Positions 10,509 to 22,069 of a DNA stretch of 64,000 nt are shown here, piece by piece. The translations under genes and the position numbers were made by a program. The stretch comes from an uncultured Bacteroidota bacterium. Lineage in GTDB: Bacteria; Bacteroidota; Bacteroidia; Chitinophagales; Saprospiraceae. The stretch lies in NCBI GenBank assembly GCA_902609095.1, contig CACLQQ010000004.1, forward strand, positions 1-64,000. The letters run 5' to 3'. The notes beneath the pieces were generated by a model. The model saw only the letters and a list, made by a program, of their open reading frames with translations, had not been told where the DNA came from and did no database searches. The number at the start of each line of letters is the position of its first letter. Position 1 is the first letter of the stretch.

Positions 10509-11552
10509 ATGAGAATCGGAGGTATAGGATCGATGATATTTTACAAGACAATTATTCAAGGTAGGCTTTCATTTAATAATGAGAAGAGTTTCGGCACGGT
10601 GCACAAGATGTTTGAGTATCGTACAGAGACTTATTATAAGAACGATGTACTTGTAGATCAAGAAGAGATATTCAACGAGGAAGTACTTACGCTCTCCATT
10701 CCACGATTTGTTGGAAATGCTTCAGAAAAAAGCTTTAGAAATACAGTAAGCTTGTTAGAGTACTGTTCTCAGTTTGCAGTTTCAGGAGAGATAAATGCCT
10801 GGATGATCGAAGAAGGGAAAGTCTTAAACCATATGAACATACAACCTGAAAGTGACAAAGCTATTGTCATGCAATTCCGTAAAGGTGACGAGTACTTCAG
10901 AGAAGGTCAAGATGAGGAGGCTCTTAAGGCGTTCAGCAGGACTATCGAGAAATATGATTCTCATGCCCAAGCATATGAGCGAAGAGGATGGACAAACATG
11001 CATCTAAAGAATTATAGTGATGCGCTATATGACTTCAATAAGGCCATCAAGATTGATGACTCCATTGCCTATGCTTACTATGGTAAAGCGATTATCGCTA
11101 GAAATGAAAATAATCTCGAGGAAGCAATCAACAACTTTGATTTGACTTTAAAAAAGTCAGTAGCCCTTGAAACGCTCTATTGGAAGGCTAGAGTAAAAAA
11201 AGCAGAATGTCATATTGATCTGTCTCAGTGGGATAAAGCTGAGTTTGATTTGAGGTTCTTCACAAAAAGAAAGTTCAAAGATGGCGATGTAAACCTCCGG
11301 AAGAAGGCTTATGGTTATATGATGTATAGTTATGTTCTCTTACAAAAGGATATGGCTAAAGAGGCACTAGCACAGATTGATCTTGCTTTTGAACATTATG
11401 AAGAGAACTCTAAAGGATTCACTCCTGCCAAGGGTCATTATTATCGAGGATTAGTCAAACAAGCCCTTAATAAGAGAGACTTTAAACAAGAACTGCGTAA
11501 AGCAGAGGAATTAGGCTCTAAAAAAGCGGCAGAGCACTTATCTCAGTTGTAA
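10509..11552 (+). CDS. Tetratricopeptide repeat protein
   Basis: GDEYFREGQDEEALKAFSRTIEKYDSHAQAYERRGWTNMHLKNYSDALYDFNKAIKIDDSIAYAYYGKA. Confidence 0.8.
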   Translation: MRIGGIGSMIFYKTIIQGRLSFNNEKSFGTVHKMFEYRTETYYKNDVLVDQEEIFNEEVLTLSIPRFVGNASEKSFRNTVSLLEYCSQFAVSGEINAWMIEEGKVLNHMNIQPESDKAIVMQFRKGDEYFREGQDEEALKAFSRTIEKYDSHAQAYERRGWTNMHLKNYSDALYDFNKAIKIDDSIAYAYYGKAIIARNENNLEEAINNFDLTLKKSVALETLYWKARVKKAECHIDLSQWDKAEFDLRFFTKRKFKDGDVNLRKKAYGYMMYSYVLLQKDMAKEALAQIDLAFEHYEENSKGFTPAKGHYYRGLVKQALNKRDFKQELRKAEELGSKKAAEHLSQL

Positions 11553-11587
11553 AGAACTAAGTTTGTCGAAAATTAGGTTATTAAAGC

Positions 11588-13480
11588 ATGCCTAAATATG
11601 TCATTTCTGCTTTGTTTTTAACCTTTGGTTTAATTCTATCCTGTGGTAGTCCGGCGGCGTTCGATCATGATGAACTTCTGGCAGCTTCAAATCAGTCCTT
11701 TAAGAAAGGTCTATATAAAGATGCTTTAGAAGGATATGTGAAGTTGAAATGCTCCAAAACTTATTATAACAAAGCCATCAAGGGTATAATAAATGTTTAC
11801 CAAGAACAAAATCGAGGACCTGAATTGCTTAGTTTATTAGTGGCTGAAGAAACGACTAATTCAAGTTCATATCTACTTAGTGCATTGGGAGGCCTGTATC
11901 GACAGCATGGATCACCTAAGAATTCTCTAATCTATTATCAAAAGTACCTAGAACAATTGCCCTCAGGGAGTAAGAATGTTTCAAAAGTAAACCAGATCAT
12001 TAATGAGCTTGAATTTGCTATTGACCTGATGAATAACCCTTACGATATTGATGTTACAGAAGTTGCTGCTCCAGTCACCTCAAAATATTCAGAGTATTCG
12101 CCAAGTTTTACCTTAGATCAAAAGAAGCTCATTTTTACCAGAGAGGTACAAGGTCAAGAGGATTTATATGAAGCTTTTCTGAAAGATTCAAGTTATACGG
12201 TTCGTCCAATCGAAGCCATAAATACTAAGTATAATGAAGGAGCGCAAACCATCTCTGGAAATGGCCAAAGGCTGATCTTTACTCATTGCAACGAGAATGT
12301 TGGTTATGGTAGTTGTGACTTATATGAATCTGTAAATAATAACGGACAGTGGGGAGCTCCTGCTAATATTGGACCGAATGTAAATGGAACTGGCTGGGAG
12401 AGTCAACCTTCACTTAATACAGATGGCACGGCACTATATTTTTCTAGTAATCGCCCCGGGGGGCTTGGTGGTAGCGATATATGGAAAAGTGAATTAGATA
12501 GTTCAGGTGTGTGGGGTAAACCGAAAAATTTGGGATCTCAATTAAATTCAGCCAAAAATGAGAGATCTCCTTTTATTCATCCAGATGAGGAAACCATATA
12601 TTTTAGCTCAGATGGATTTCCTTCTATTGGTGGATATGATTTATACGTTAGTCACCTAAGAGATAAAAAATGGTCAGATCCAACGAATTGTGGTTCGCCC
12701 ATAAATAGTCCTTTTGACGATAACAGTTTAGTAGTTAGCACAGATGGACAACAAGCCTATTTTTCTAAACAGAAGGATGTTAGTCTCGATCGAAATATCT
12801 ATCAAATTACATTGCCAGAAGCACTTAAGCCTAAGCCAATAACTTTTGTGCGATTGGTAATACTGGATCAGAGCGATGAACAGGCAATACAAGCAACTGT
12901 TAGAATAACTGATCTATCTCTGGGTAGCCAGTTGGATGTTTTGAGATCAGATGAAAAAGGATCTATTTTGACCACATTACCAATAGGTAAAAACCTGTCA
13001 GTTCATATAAAAGCAGAGGGATATTTATTCCACTCAGAGAACATCAATTATCCAAAACCAAAATACGGTCAAGACCCATATATAGATACCGTCTTTCTGA
13101 ATTCTCTCGTTGGGGCGTCAATTTTTGATATGGAGAGTCCCATAATCACTTTAAACAATATATTCTTTGATAGTGGTAGTGTTGAGATAAAAACAGAATC
13201 TGAGACTGAAATCAGCTATATTTTTGATCTGTTAAATAATGATGGAAACATTTCTGTAAGCATAATAGGTCATACAGACAATATTGGAACACCTGAGGAT
13301 AACTTATCATTATCATTGAATCGTTCCATTGCTATAAAACAAGCATTAGTAGATATGGGAATTGATTCTGGCCGTATTCAAACTATTGGCAGAGGAGAAT
13401 TAGAACCGATTACCGATAATGACACAGCAGAGGGGAGAGCCCAAAATAGGCGAACAGAGTTAATGATCAAGAGACAGTAA
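11588..13480 (+). CDS. OmpA-family lipoprotein with TPR and PD40/WD40-like beta-propeller
   Basis: Lipobox LILSCGSP; repeated LYFSSNRPGGLGGSDIW / IYFSSDGFPSIGGYDLYVS; C-terminal OmpA NIFFDSGSVEIKTES...IIGHTDNIGTPEDNLSLSLNRSIAIKQALVDMGI...RRTEL. Confidence 0.9.
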   Translation: MPKYVISALFLTFGLILSCGSPAAFDHDELLAASNQSFKKGLYKDALEGYVKLKCSKTYYNKAIKGIINVYQEQNRGPELLSLLVAEETTNSSSYLLSALGGLYRQHGSPKNSLIYYQKYLEQLPSGSKNVSKVNQIINELEFAIDLMNNPYDIDVTEVAAPVTSKYSEYSPSFTLDQKKLIFTREVQGQEDLYEAFLKDSSYTVRPIEAINTKYNEGAQTISGNGQRLIFTHCNENVGYGSCDLYESVNNNGQWGAPANIGPNVNGTGWESQPSLNTDGTALYFSSNRPGGLGGSDIWKSELDSSGVWGKPKNLGSQLNSAKNERSPFIHPDEETIYFSSDGFPSIGGYDLYVSHLRDKKWSDPTNCGSPINSPFDDNSLVVSTDGQQAYFSKQKDVSLDRNIYQITLPEALKPKPITFVRLVILDQSDEQAIQATVRITDLSLGSQLDVLRSDEKGSILTTLPIGKNLSVHIKAEGYLFHSENINYPKPKYGQDPYIDTVFLNSLVGASIFDMESPIITLNNIFFDSGSVEIKTESETEISYIFDLLNNDGNISVSIIGHTDNIGTPEDNLSLSLNRSIAIKQALVDMGIDSGRIQTIGRGELEPITDNDTAEGRAQNRRTELMIKRQ

Positions 13481-13482
13481 GT

Positions 13483-14895
13483 ATGCCAAAGCTTAAGAAG
13501 AAGATAATACAAGGAGTTCAGGTTATAGATATAGGAGATAAGGGTCAAACGATTGGCAAAACACCTGAAGGAGAGGTTGTTATCATAAATGGAGGATGTG
13601 TTCCAGGTGATACTGTGGACTTTTTAGCCCTTAGAAAGAGGAAGGGCCTCAAGTTTGGTATTATTAAAGCGGTAACTGAACTATCAGAAGATCGAGTTGA
13701 ACCAAGATGTGAACATTTTGATCATTGTGGCGGGTGTAAGTGGCAGAACTTAAATTATTATGCTCAGCTGAAGTATAAATACCAAAATGTTGCTCAAGCG
13801 ATAAAGAGAATTGCAAAAGATGATGATGAGAAAGTATCTAACATCGTGGGTTGTGATCAACAGTATACATACCGAAATAAATTAGAGTATTCATTCAGCT
13901 CTAAACGATGGTTAACAGAGGAAGAGATTGCTTCGGGACATGATTATAGTCAAGAAGGAGGATTAGGCTTTCATATATCAGGCGCTTTTGATAAAGTGCT
14001 TGAAATTAATAAGTGTCATTTACAGGATGACTATTCTAATAAGATTAGAAATAAAATCCGAGAATTAGCATCGAGTCATAATTGGAGTTATTATGACATT
14101 CGGAATCACGCAGGCTTCCTTAGAAATATCGTGGTTAGAAACACATCTGAAGGTTTGTGGATGTTAACAATGATATTTGGAGAGGACAATGAAGATCAGA
14201 TATCAGAGTTTTTCAAAATCATGCTTTCGTTATTTCCGGAGATTTTTTCATGGCACTACATGATTAATACAAAGTTTAATTCCAGTACTGCGGATTTAGA
14301 GTCTTTTCATGTTTCTGGTTCAGTTAATATCATAGAAAGTATAGGAAATCTGAAGTACTATATCAGCCCGAAATCTTTCTTTCAAACTAATAGCTATCAG
14401 ACGAAGAACTTATATGACTGTGCTAAAAACTTGGCAGATATTGGTCCTGATGATATCGTGTATGATCTCTATACAGGTACGGGAAGTATAGCCCTCTATC
14501 TCGCTGATCAGTGCAAAAGTGTTGTAGGTATAGAACAGATCCCAGAAGCTATTATTGATGCAAAAGAAAATGCATCTCTAAATGAAATAGAGAATGCAGT
14601 ATTCTTAGTTGGTGACGTAAAGGATGTGTTGGACGTCTCGTTCAAAAAGAAGTATGGAACTCCGGATGTCATAGTCACTGATCCACCAAGAGCAGGAATG
14701 CATGCTGATGTCATAGAAACGCTACTACATTTATTAACTCCTAAGATTGTTTATATCAGTTGTAATCCATCAACTCAAGCAAGAGATATACTCTTACTTA
14801 AAGAAAAATATGAATTAGTAGAGGTTGTCCCAGTGGATATGTTTCCTCATACAAGCCATATTGAATCTGTTGCACTATTAAGGTTACCTTCGTAA
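13483..14895 (+). CDS. rlmD: 23S rRNA (uracil(1939)-C(5))-methyltransferase RlmD
   Basis: 470 aa; CEHFDHCGGCKWQ cluster motif, DLYTGTGSIALYLA, VTDPPRAGMHADVIE, YISCNPSTQARD. Confidence 0.92.
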   Translation: MPKLKKKIIQGVQVIDIGDKGQTIGKTPEGEVVIINGGCVPGDTVDFLALRKRKGLKFGIIKAVTELSEDRVEPRCEHFDHCGGCKWQNLNYYAQLKYKYQNVAQAIKRIAKDDDEKVSNIVGCDQQYTYRNKLEYSFSSKRWLTEEEIASGHDYSQEGGLGFHISGAFDKVLEINKCHLQDDYSNKIRNKIRELASSHNWSYYDIRNHAGFLRNIVVRNTSEGLWMLTMIFGEDNEDQISEFFKIMLSLFPEIFSWHYMINTKFNSSTADLESFHVSGSVNIIESIGNLKYYISPKSFFQTNSYQTKNLYDCAKNLADIGPDDIVYDLYTGTGSIALYLADQCKSVVGIEQIPEAIIDAKENASLNEIENAVFLVGDVKDVLDVSFKKKYGTPDVIVTDPPRAGMHADVIETLLHLLTPKIVYISCNPSTQARDILLLKEKYELVEVVPVDMFPHTSHIESVALLRLPS

Positions 14896-14896
14896 T

Positions 14897-15247
14897 ATGT
14901 CTACGACTAAGTTCATACAGCTTGAAGAAGATCTACAGGATTATAGTTTCACTATAGAGAAGGCCCAACAGGCTATAATAGATCAAGAGGTTTCTAAGTA
15001 TCCTATATTCGTTGTTCATCAGCATGAAATAGAATTGGGAGTATTGTTGGTTGATGGCACGAACCTTGGACTACAGTGGTCCATAAATGCTTCAACATTA
15101 GAGGAGTTTTTGTCTAAACAAATTATTCAACCCGAGAGAGTAGAATCTTTCAAACAAGTGTACAAGGATACTGATCAATATTTTTGCTGTTTTGTCCTTA
15201 GTGAGCTCGGAGCAAACTTCATCTTTTTACCTAAAGAAGCTAAATAG
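14897..15247 (+). CDS. Hypothetical protein, 116 aa
   Basis: Intact ORF starting 2 nt after the rlmD stop; no family recognised. Confidence 0.65.
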   Translation: MSTTKFIQLEEDLQDYSFTIEKAQQAIIDQEVSKYPIFVVHQHEIELGVLLVDGTNLGLQWSINASTLEEFLSKQIIQPERVESFKQVYKDTDQYFCCFVLSELGANFIFLPKEAK

Positions 15248-15252
15248 TAAAT

Positions 15253-16119
15253 ATGAAAGGAATTATTTTGGCCGGAGGCCTGGGAACGAGACTATATCCC
15301 TTGACATTAGCTATGAGTAAGCAAATGATGCCTGTTTATGACAAACCAATGATCTATTATCCACTTTCAACATTAATGTTGTCAGGAATTAAAGACGTTT
15401 TGATTATATCATCTCCAGATCATCTCCCATTATTTCAAGCTTTACTTGGAGATGGCTCTGCTATTGGGTGTAATTTCGGTTATAAGGTTCAGCATGAGCC
15501 AAATGGTCTAGCTCAAGCATTTGTCCTTGGTGAGGAGTTTATAGGAGGAGATGCTGCGGCATTATGTTTGGGTGATAATATCTTTTATGGAAATGGTTTA
15601 GCTATAAGCCTTCAAACATGTTTTAACCCTAATGGAGGAGTAGTTTTTGCTTATCAAGTTAAAGATCCAGTACGATACGGGGTAGTTGAGTTTGACGAAA
15701 ATTACAAGGTGATTTCGATTGAGGAAAAGCCAGATAATCCTAAATCAAATTATGCAGTACCAGGATTATACTTCTATGATAATGATGTTGTCGAAATTGC
15801 TAAAAACCTTAAGCCCAGTCCAAGAGGTGAATATGAGATTACTGATGTTAATAAAGAATATTTAGAGCAAGGAAGATTGAAGGTTGAAGTCCTGAGTCGT
15901 GGAATTGCTTGGCTAGACACAGGCACCCATGAATCCTTATTACAAGCCGGTCAGTTTATAGAAGTTATAGAGCAAAGACAAGGTCTTAAAATAGGATGTA
16001 TAGAGGAGGTCGCTTATAATATGGATTATATAGGGGATAATGAGCTTGAATTATTGGCTCACAAGTATATCAAGAGTGGTTATGGAAACTATCTCTTTGA
16101 TTTGTTAGAACAAGATTAA
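15253..16119 (+). CDS. rfbA: Glucose-1-phosphate thymidylyltransferase
   Basis: [52 protein letters not shown]. Confidence 0.95.
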   Translation: MKGIILAGGLGTRLYPLTLAMSKQMMPVYDKPMIYYPLSTLMLSGIKDVLIISSPDHLPLFQALLGDGSAIGCNFGYKVQHEPNGLAQAFVLGEEFIGGDAAALCLGDNIFYGNGLAISLQTCFNPNGGVVFAYQVKDPVRYGVVEFDENYKVISIEEKPDNPKSNYAVPGLYFYDNDVVEIAKNLKPSPRGEYEITDVNKEYLEQGRLKVEVLSRGIAWLDTGTHESLLQAGQFIEVIEQRQGLKIGCIEEVAYNMDYIGDNELELLAHKYIKSGYGNYLFDLLEQD

Positions 16120-16201
16120 TAGTCTTTGTAAAGACAAAACCAATTTATTCGTTCAACCCTATGGTCATAATAGCCTTTACAAATAGTAATACTATATATT
16201 T

Positions 16202-16726
16202 ATGCAAAAGATTCTTACTGGTGTTATAATCGTAGTTTTTGCGCTATTTCTTTACAACTTTTTCTTGATGCCGCCGAGTTTTACCAATGGAACAGAAGCA
16301 CCTAATATTCAATCAGAATTAATTAGTGGTGAGGAGTTTAGTTTAGAAGAACTACGTGGTAATTATGTACTGATAGATTTTTGGGGTTCTTGGTGTGGGC
16401 CATGTAAACGAGAGATTCCTCAGTTGAAGCAATTATACACTGAGTTCAATGATCAATCGTTTAAGGATGCTGAAGGTTTTGAGGTATTAAGCATTGCGCT
16501 TGAAAAGTCTGAAAAGTTTACGAGAAAAATAATAAAGGATAGAGGCTTGGATTGGCCCTATCATATAATCGATATATCGAGAGTGGTTATGCTTTCAAGT
16601 ATTGCACAAGATTATGATGTGAAGGAATTACCGACAAAGTTTTTGATAAATCCTAAAGGTCAAATTATTGGAACAGACCTGCCGTACGAAGAAATGTCAA
16701 AGCTATTAAGAGCTCGATTGAACTAA
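16202..16726 (+). CDS. TlpA-like thioredoxin-domain protein
   Basis: YVLIDFWGSWCGPCKREIPQLKQLY (CxxC); N-terminal anchor. Confidence 0.88.
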   Translation: MQKILTGVIIVVFALFLYNFFLMPPSFTNGTEAPNIQSELISGEEFSLEELRGNYVLIDFWGSWCGPCKREIPQLKQLYTEFNDQSFKDAEGFEVLSIALEKSEKFTRKIIKDRGLDWPYHIIDISRVVMLSSIAQDYDVKELPTKFLINPKGQIIGTDLPYEEMSKLLRARLN

Positions 16727-17859
16727 GCTTATTGATTTAGAATTTCTACTATTAAAATAGTAAGTCTTAATCAAATCTATATCGAACTTTTCTTTAACAA
16801 ATTCACGGGCATTCATACCCATGTATAATTTGCGTTCGTAAGTAAGTGTAAGGAATTTCTCAAGTTGCTTAATTAGGTCATTTATATCTTTGGGTTTACA
16901 TAAGAACCCTGTTTTATTCTCTTTGATAACATCTCTACACCCAACCTGATCGGTTGTATTTATTGGTGTAGCCATACTTGCCGCCTCCAATAAAATTCTG
17001 GATAAACCTTCTTGATAAAATGAAGGAAAAACTAAACAATCAGCCCATTGTATATAAGGTCTTACATCCTCAGTAATTCCAAGATATCTGATGATTCTGG
17101 CATTTTGCCATCTCAGAATTTCTTTATACTCAATCGATTCTGGGTTAGAGTTATCTATAAAATCCAATATTTCAAATCTCGAATTTGGATGGGAATGTCT
17201 AATAACAGATGCTGCTTTGATAAATTGATATATTCCTTTTGGTCTAATCAATCGTCCTGCGAATAAGAATCGAATCAGCTGATTTCTCTTTTTTGCGACG
17301 GCTCTTAACTTTTGAGTGTTGATTCCTTCTGAGGGAAGGATACTAGGCTTGCCAATGGAGCAGAGACTTTTTTGAATAAAAGTAATTTGATCATGTTTAT
17401 TCAAAAGCCAAATATCATCTGCAGCAGTACAAGCTAAACGATAGAGGAATTCACTCAGAATATTTGATAATTTAGTTTTAAAAAGAAACATCCGCCCCAA
17501 CCCTATTACGACAATGTGGACTGTTTTATTTTGGTCAAGTAGGCGACTATGGTACCATATATATTTGGTTAAATCGTATAATGATAAATTCGATTATATT
17601 GATATCTCTTATACTTCTTGAAAAGCATCCAGGAGTATTTTAAGTCCTGAAGAGGATTAATCCCATAATTATTTAGTCTTATAGGAAGAAAATGCGCTCT
17701 ATCCGCTATCAACTTGTTGCTGTAGTTGTCTTTAGGTGCTATAACATAAATTTCATGACCCTGAGCCAGAAGATATCTGATGAAATCTATTCTAAAATTG
17801 TAAATACTCCAAGAGGTATAGAAGACAAATGCTATTTTCTCAGTTTTAGTATTAAGCAT
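16706..17859 (-). pseudogene. Glycosyltransferase family 4 (nonsense + frameshift)
   Basis: N-part KIAFVFYTSWSIYNFRIDFIRYLLAQGHEIYVIAPKDNY...YHYTI*PNIYGTI; C-part in another frame VIGLGRMFLFK...RFLFAGRLIRPKGIYQFIKAA...LVFPSFYQEGLSRILLEAASMATPINTTDQVGCRDVI. Confidence 0.85.
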
Positions 17860-18930
17860 TTAAACATATGAGCTGTCTTTAAAAGATGAGCGAAGTTGCT
17901 TTATCGCTTGTTCTTCTTCTCGTGGAAAAATCAATAATACATCTTCATCATCAATAATGATGTAATCATCAATTCCTTTTGCAACGATCAGTTTATCAGA
18001 CTTGTAGGATTTTATTAAGTTTCGTGATGCATCTTCTAAATGAAGGTGCTCAGATAGGGCAACATTATCTGAGGCATCTTTTGAGCTCAAGTCATAGAGG
18101 GAATTCCATGTACCCAAATCGGACCAGCCAATATTGGTTGGTATGGTATACACATTATCCGCATGTTCCAGTATAGCAAAGTCTACTGATATTGACCTGG
18201 TTAGAGGATAAACTTCATTAATATAAGCTTGCTCTTCTGGACAGTTGAATTTGGAAGAGTCTCTCGATAGTGCTTTAGTAATATCATTAGCTGATTTTTG
18301 GAATGCACGAATGATTGTATCAACGGACCAAATGAATATACCGGCGTTCCAAACAAAACCACCTTGCTTTAGATAAGCTTGAGCCGTCTCTTTATCTGGT
18401 TTCTCTTTGAATTCTTTAACTACTTTGATTGAAGATTCTCCTTCTGAATAATTGATATATCCATATCCTGTATCAGGCCTTGTCGGTTCTATGCCCAGAG
18501 TCACAATTGCTGTATTATCTTGGGCGTAATCAAAAGCACGATTAAGGTCAGTGACAAACTGATTCTCTTTCATGATTACGTGATCAGAAGGCAACATGGC
18601 AAAAACAGCATCGGGGTTTTTAGCTTGCAAATGTAAAGCCGTATAAGCAACACATGGAGCTGTATTATTTCTAGAAGGCTCCAGTAATATTTGTTTTTCT
18701 GTTATTTCTGGAAGTTGCTTTAGAATTAAATCTTTATAGAGATGATTAGAGACAATAAGGATATTCTCTTTCGGAACAATTTTAGTTGATCTTTCAAAGG
18801 TCGACTGGATCAATGATTGACCAATTCCTAAAATATCTAAAAATTGTTTAGGTTTTAATTCTCTACTTGCTGGCCAAAATCTTGAGCCTACGCCTCCTGC
18901 CATTATGGCGATATAGTGATTGTTATTCAT
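17860..18930 (-). CDS. manC: Mannose-1-phosphate guanylyltransferase
   Basis: IAIMAGGVGSRFWPASRELKPKQFLDI, LLEPSRNNTAPCVAYTA, FVWNAGIFIW. Confidence 0.92.
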   Translation of the reverse strand: MNNNHYIAIMAGGVGSRFWPASRELKPKQFLDILGIGQSLIQSTFERSTKIVPKENILIVSNHLYKDLILKQLPEITEKQILLEPSRNNTAPCVAYTALHLQAKNPDAVFAMLPSDHVIMKENQFVTDLNRAFDYAQDNTAIVTLGIEPTRPDTGYGYINYSEGESSIKVVKEFKEKPDKETAQAYLKQGGFVWNAGIFIWSVDTIIRAFQKSANDITKALSRDSSKFNCPEEQAYINEVYPLTRSISVDFAILEHADNVYTIPTNIGWSDLGTWNSLYDLSSKDASDNVALSEHLHLEDASRNLIKSYKSDKLIVAKGIDDYIIIDDEDVLLIFPREEEQAIKQLRSSFKDSSYV

Positions 18931-18954
18931 GGTGCGTTATGTATTTACAAGTTA

Positions 18955-20045
18955 TCTCATTCGTGATTCAATCTCTAAGTAACTCTTGGATAAATCATTT
19001 GACAGCTTTTCATAAACTTCGGACGCTTTCAATTTCTTTTGATATGTGGCTTCTTTTGTAATTGATTTTAGGAAATTCAGAATCTCAATATTTTGAGCAT
19101 ATTGATCACTGATATGCCAACCAATATCTTTTATGTAAGTCCAGGTGTCACTACTTATAGTACCATGAAATAGTACTGTACCCTTAGCAGAAGTTTGCCA
19201 TTAATGCTTTAGAGGGTATACAGATGTGAGTCCATTGAGATAATATAGTGACTACATGTATATCAATTAGTTGAAACCATTCTTAATTTATCTCAACGAT
19301 GTATACTACGGCACCAGAGTTTTTAATATGTTTGGAGAGGTCACTACTTTTTAAACCAGTTGCAGATATAATAAATCGGTGTCTTGATCTATCTAGCTTG
19401 TCGGCTAATTCGATTAAAAAAGATAGATCATGTGCAGAGCCTAAATTGCTTTTATATGAGGTATATTATATGACCCCTTTTATACCATTTTGGTAAATTG
19501 ATTAATTGCGAAGAGTTCATTTTTTGAAGCTCAACGGGTATTGATACAAAACCTTGATAGCTAAATTCTTGACAGAGGAATTTACTTTGCTCTATACCTA
19601 ATGATAACACCAATTTTAGTTTAAAAATTCTAAGGCGTTTTTTAAAAAATAAGAATAGGATATTCCTTTTATCTATAAGGTCATGGGCCACAAATGCATT
19701 TGGATAGATATCCATGGACCAAAAAATGGTCTTTGATGAACTTAGGAAATAGCTCGAAAAAAGCTGTAAAAATGGAGGATCCGATAGAATGATATAATAG
19801 TCTGCATTAGTATGCCTTGCTTTATAGATCAATTTTAAGGAGTCTATAAAATCACCAATTAGTCGCAGAAGTATCCGCTTTCCATAATAGTGAGAGGCGA
19901 TAGATTTGCGATTCAGGCTATCTGTAGCGTCTAGACCAAACGTATTTTTTGCTTAGTATGTAATAGAGTGATAGAATGACCTTGTTCTTTTAAATATTGG
20001 GTAAATTAATGGGCCTGATATCCTGTTGGAGATCTCGGAGGACTA
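18955..20045 (-). pseudogene. Glycosyltransferase (GT4-like), multiple stops/frameshifts
   Basis: NADYYIILSDPPFLQLFSSYFLSSSKTIFWSMDIYPNAFVAHDLI...; then YLISYKSNLGSAHDLSFLIELADKLDRSRHRFIISATGLKSSDLSKHIKNSGAVVYIVEIN in broken frames; tail QNIEILNFLKSITKEATYQKKLKASEVYEKLSNDLSKSYLEIESRMR*. Confidence 0.75.
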
Positions 20046-20051
20046 AATCGT

Positions 20052-21254
20052 CTATTTACGAGGACGATCTTCATAATGACTTTCTACGACCGCCTTATAG
20101 AAGTTCTGATGGTTTTCAATAAAGCACTTTTTATCAAATAACTTAAAAGTAGCCTTATATGAATTATTGCCCTGTTCTTTGAGCAAGTTAGGATCTGATT
20201 TATAATACTCTATACTTTGAAAAAATAATTTGGGATCTCTTGTCGTAATCACTTTGCCAAAGTGATATTTAGCAAGTACCTCGTGAAGATCTCCAACATC
20301 ATAGCTTAAAATGGGCAAGCCAGTAGCCATTGCCTCCTAAATGCTGATAGGGCTTGATTCATATGTTGAAGTACAGAGATACACTTGTGCTGAATTGAGA
20401 AACTCATTAATATTACTAGCATATCCATGAAAGTCAATGTTATCTAATTGTAACTCATCAGTTCGTTGTGTGAGAGAAGCGGCATAGGCCTTTCGGCTCT
20501 CCAATATTGGGCCCATTATATGAGACAGAATATCAGTGCAGCCACTTATTTAGTATTGACAAGCTATATCAATTAGTAATTCAAGTCCTTTCCACTTATT
20601 AATGTAACAGGTTGTAATGACATTAAATCCGTCCACTGTTAATAGAGATGAATTTTCAGGAAAATACTGATTATGATCTATACATGAGGAGATGACAATT
20701 TGATTTTTATAATAGATATGTTTGAATGACTTATTGTAGTATTCTTTAGATCTATTGCTTACAAACAAATAATTGTTATCGAGCCTTGAGAGAGGTGTAA
20801 AAATCACATTGCTCAATCCAGATAGATAGCTATCATGCATGACCTAGATGTAAGGTTTATTTAGAATATAGGCGACTATAACACCCTTAATTTGGATAGC
20901 ACTATGACATACGATTAAATCGAAGTTTTCAGCTCTGATAACTTTGATTAGCTGAATCACCCCAGGGATGAGATAGACTATATAGGCCAGGAAATTTTTG
21001 AAGTTTAGCACTCGTAAATTAAGTGCGATGTAATTTATTCTGGGGTGTAGTTGATTTGCCTTATCATCATTTTTCGCTAATGGACTAATAATAACTTGCT
21101 TAAGAACTGAGTCAGAGACGATATCTCTTATATACTGAAATTGACCTCCTCCTCGACCATCTTCACTTATATGTGCAACCTTAATGTTATTAACTGAGTT
21201 CTTTAAACCAGTTATGGTTCGATATATAATCAAACGTAGATAATGCTTGACCAC
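20052..21254 (-). pseudogene. Glycosyltransferase family 4 with three in-frame stops (20846-20844, 20552-20550, 20339-20337)
   Basis: VAHISEDGRGGGQFQYIRDIV...; NVITTCYINKWKGLELLIDIA; VYLCTSTYESSPISI*EAMATGLPILSYDVGDLHEVL; all four segments lie in one frame. Confidence 0.85.
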
Positions 21255-21259
21255 CTAAC

Positions 21260-21895
21260 TGATGAAATAGTTGCCCTGATTTGTAATTGAAGCAGTTCTT
21301 CCAGTTTCCTTGAATGCCTTTTCTTAGGAATCAGGACCCATGGTTTTGCTTTTTAAGTGTGGCAAAAGAATATTTATCAGTAGTAGTATTTATAAAACTC
21401 TTCTAAACTATTAGGTTTAAGTATTCCAAAGCTCTGATTAGCTCTTGTTTCAGATTAAGAAGCAAGTCTTCATATTTAATGATGAAATTTCCTGTTCGAT
21501 CACTTTGAATTGTATGATATTGCCAAGTCATTTTTTTACTTTTTACAGAGTAATGTTGATGGAAGCAATTTATGAATTGATATAAGTTTTTCTCGACATC
21601 CTCGATATCCTTGGTGTTTAATAGGTTAATCCAATATTATTTTTCATGAATCGGGCAATGGTAATTTGGGAAAATGAAATGATGGTAGGCAGATATCATT
21701 ACATCAAGATCATCTCTGATAATTATAATCGACTTATCAATCCTGCTATGAGGAAGTAGATGGCTTTGCATAATATATGAGCTGGTGCGAACGAATTGAT
21801 TACGAGGAAAAGTGATATCCACTAGCTCAGATAGCATCTGGCAGAACCAAGTACCCCCCAAGATTTAGGAAACTCTGATACCTAATAGGAGTCAG
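21260..21895 (-). pseudogene. Sulfotransferase, degraded
   Basis: GIRVS*ILGGTWFCQMLSELVDITFP...KSIIIIRDDLDVMISAYHHFIFP resembles the P-loop-like KSGGTW and the RDP-like PAPS-binding region. Confidence 0.65.
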
Positions 21896-22069
21896 AATTA
21901 GGCACAAAATTCCAAAGGGCGTATCGTTGTAAATCGATGGGTCCATTATAAATCTTGGTAATCAATAGTTTTTTACTCTTCTCAAGGACAAGGTAATAAG
22001 GTCTCTCATGATATAAGGTAGATGAGAAAGTACTAAGTCTTTTTTTTGTAGATTATCTCATTTAACTCT

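Noticed and set aside
16122-16135. GTCTTTGTAAAGAC palindrome after rfbA as a terminator
   Set aside because: Only a 6-bp stem and no downstream T-run on the + strand
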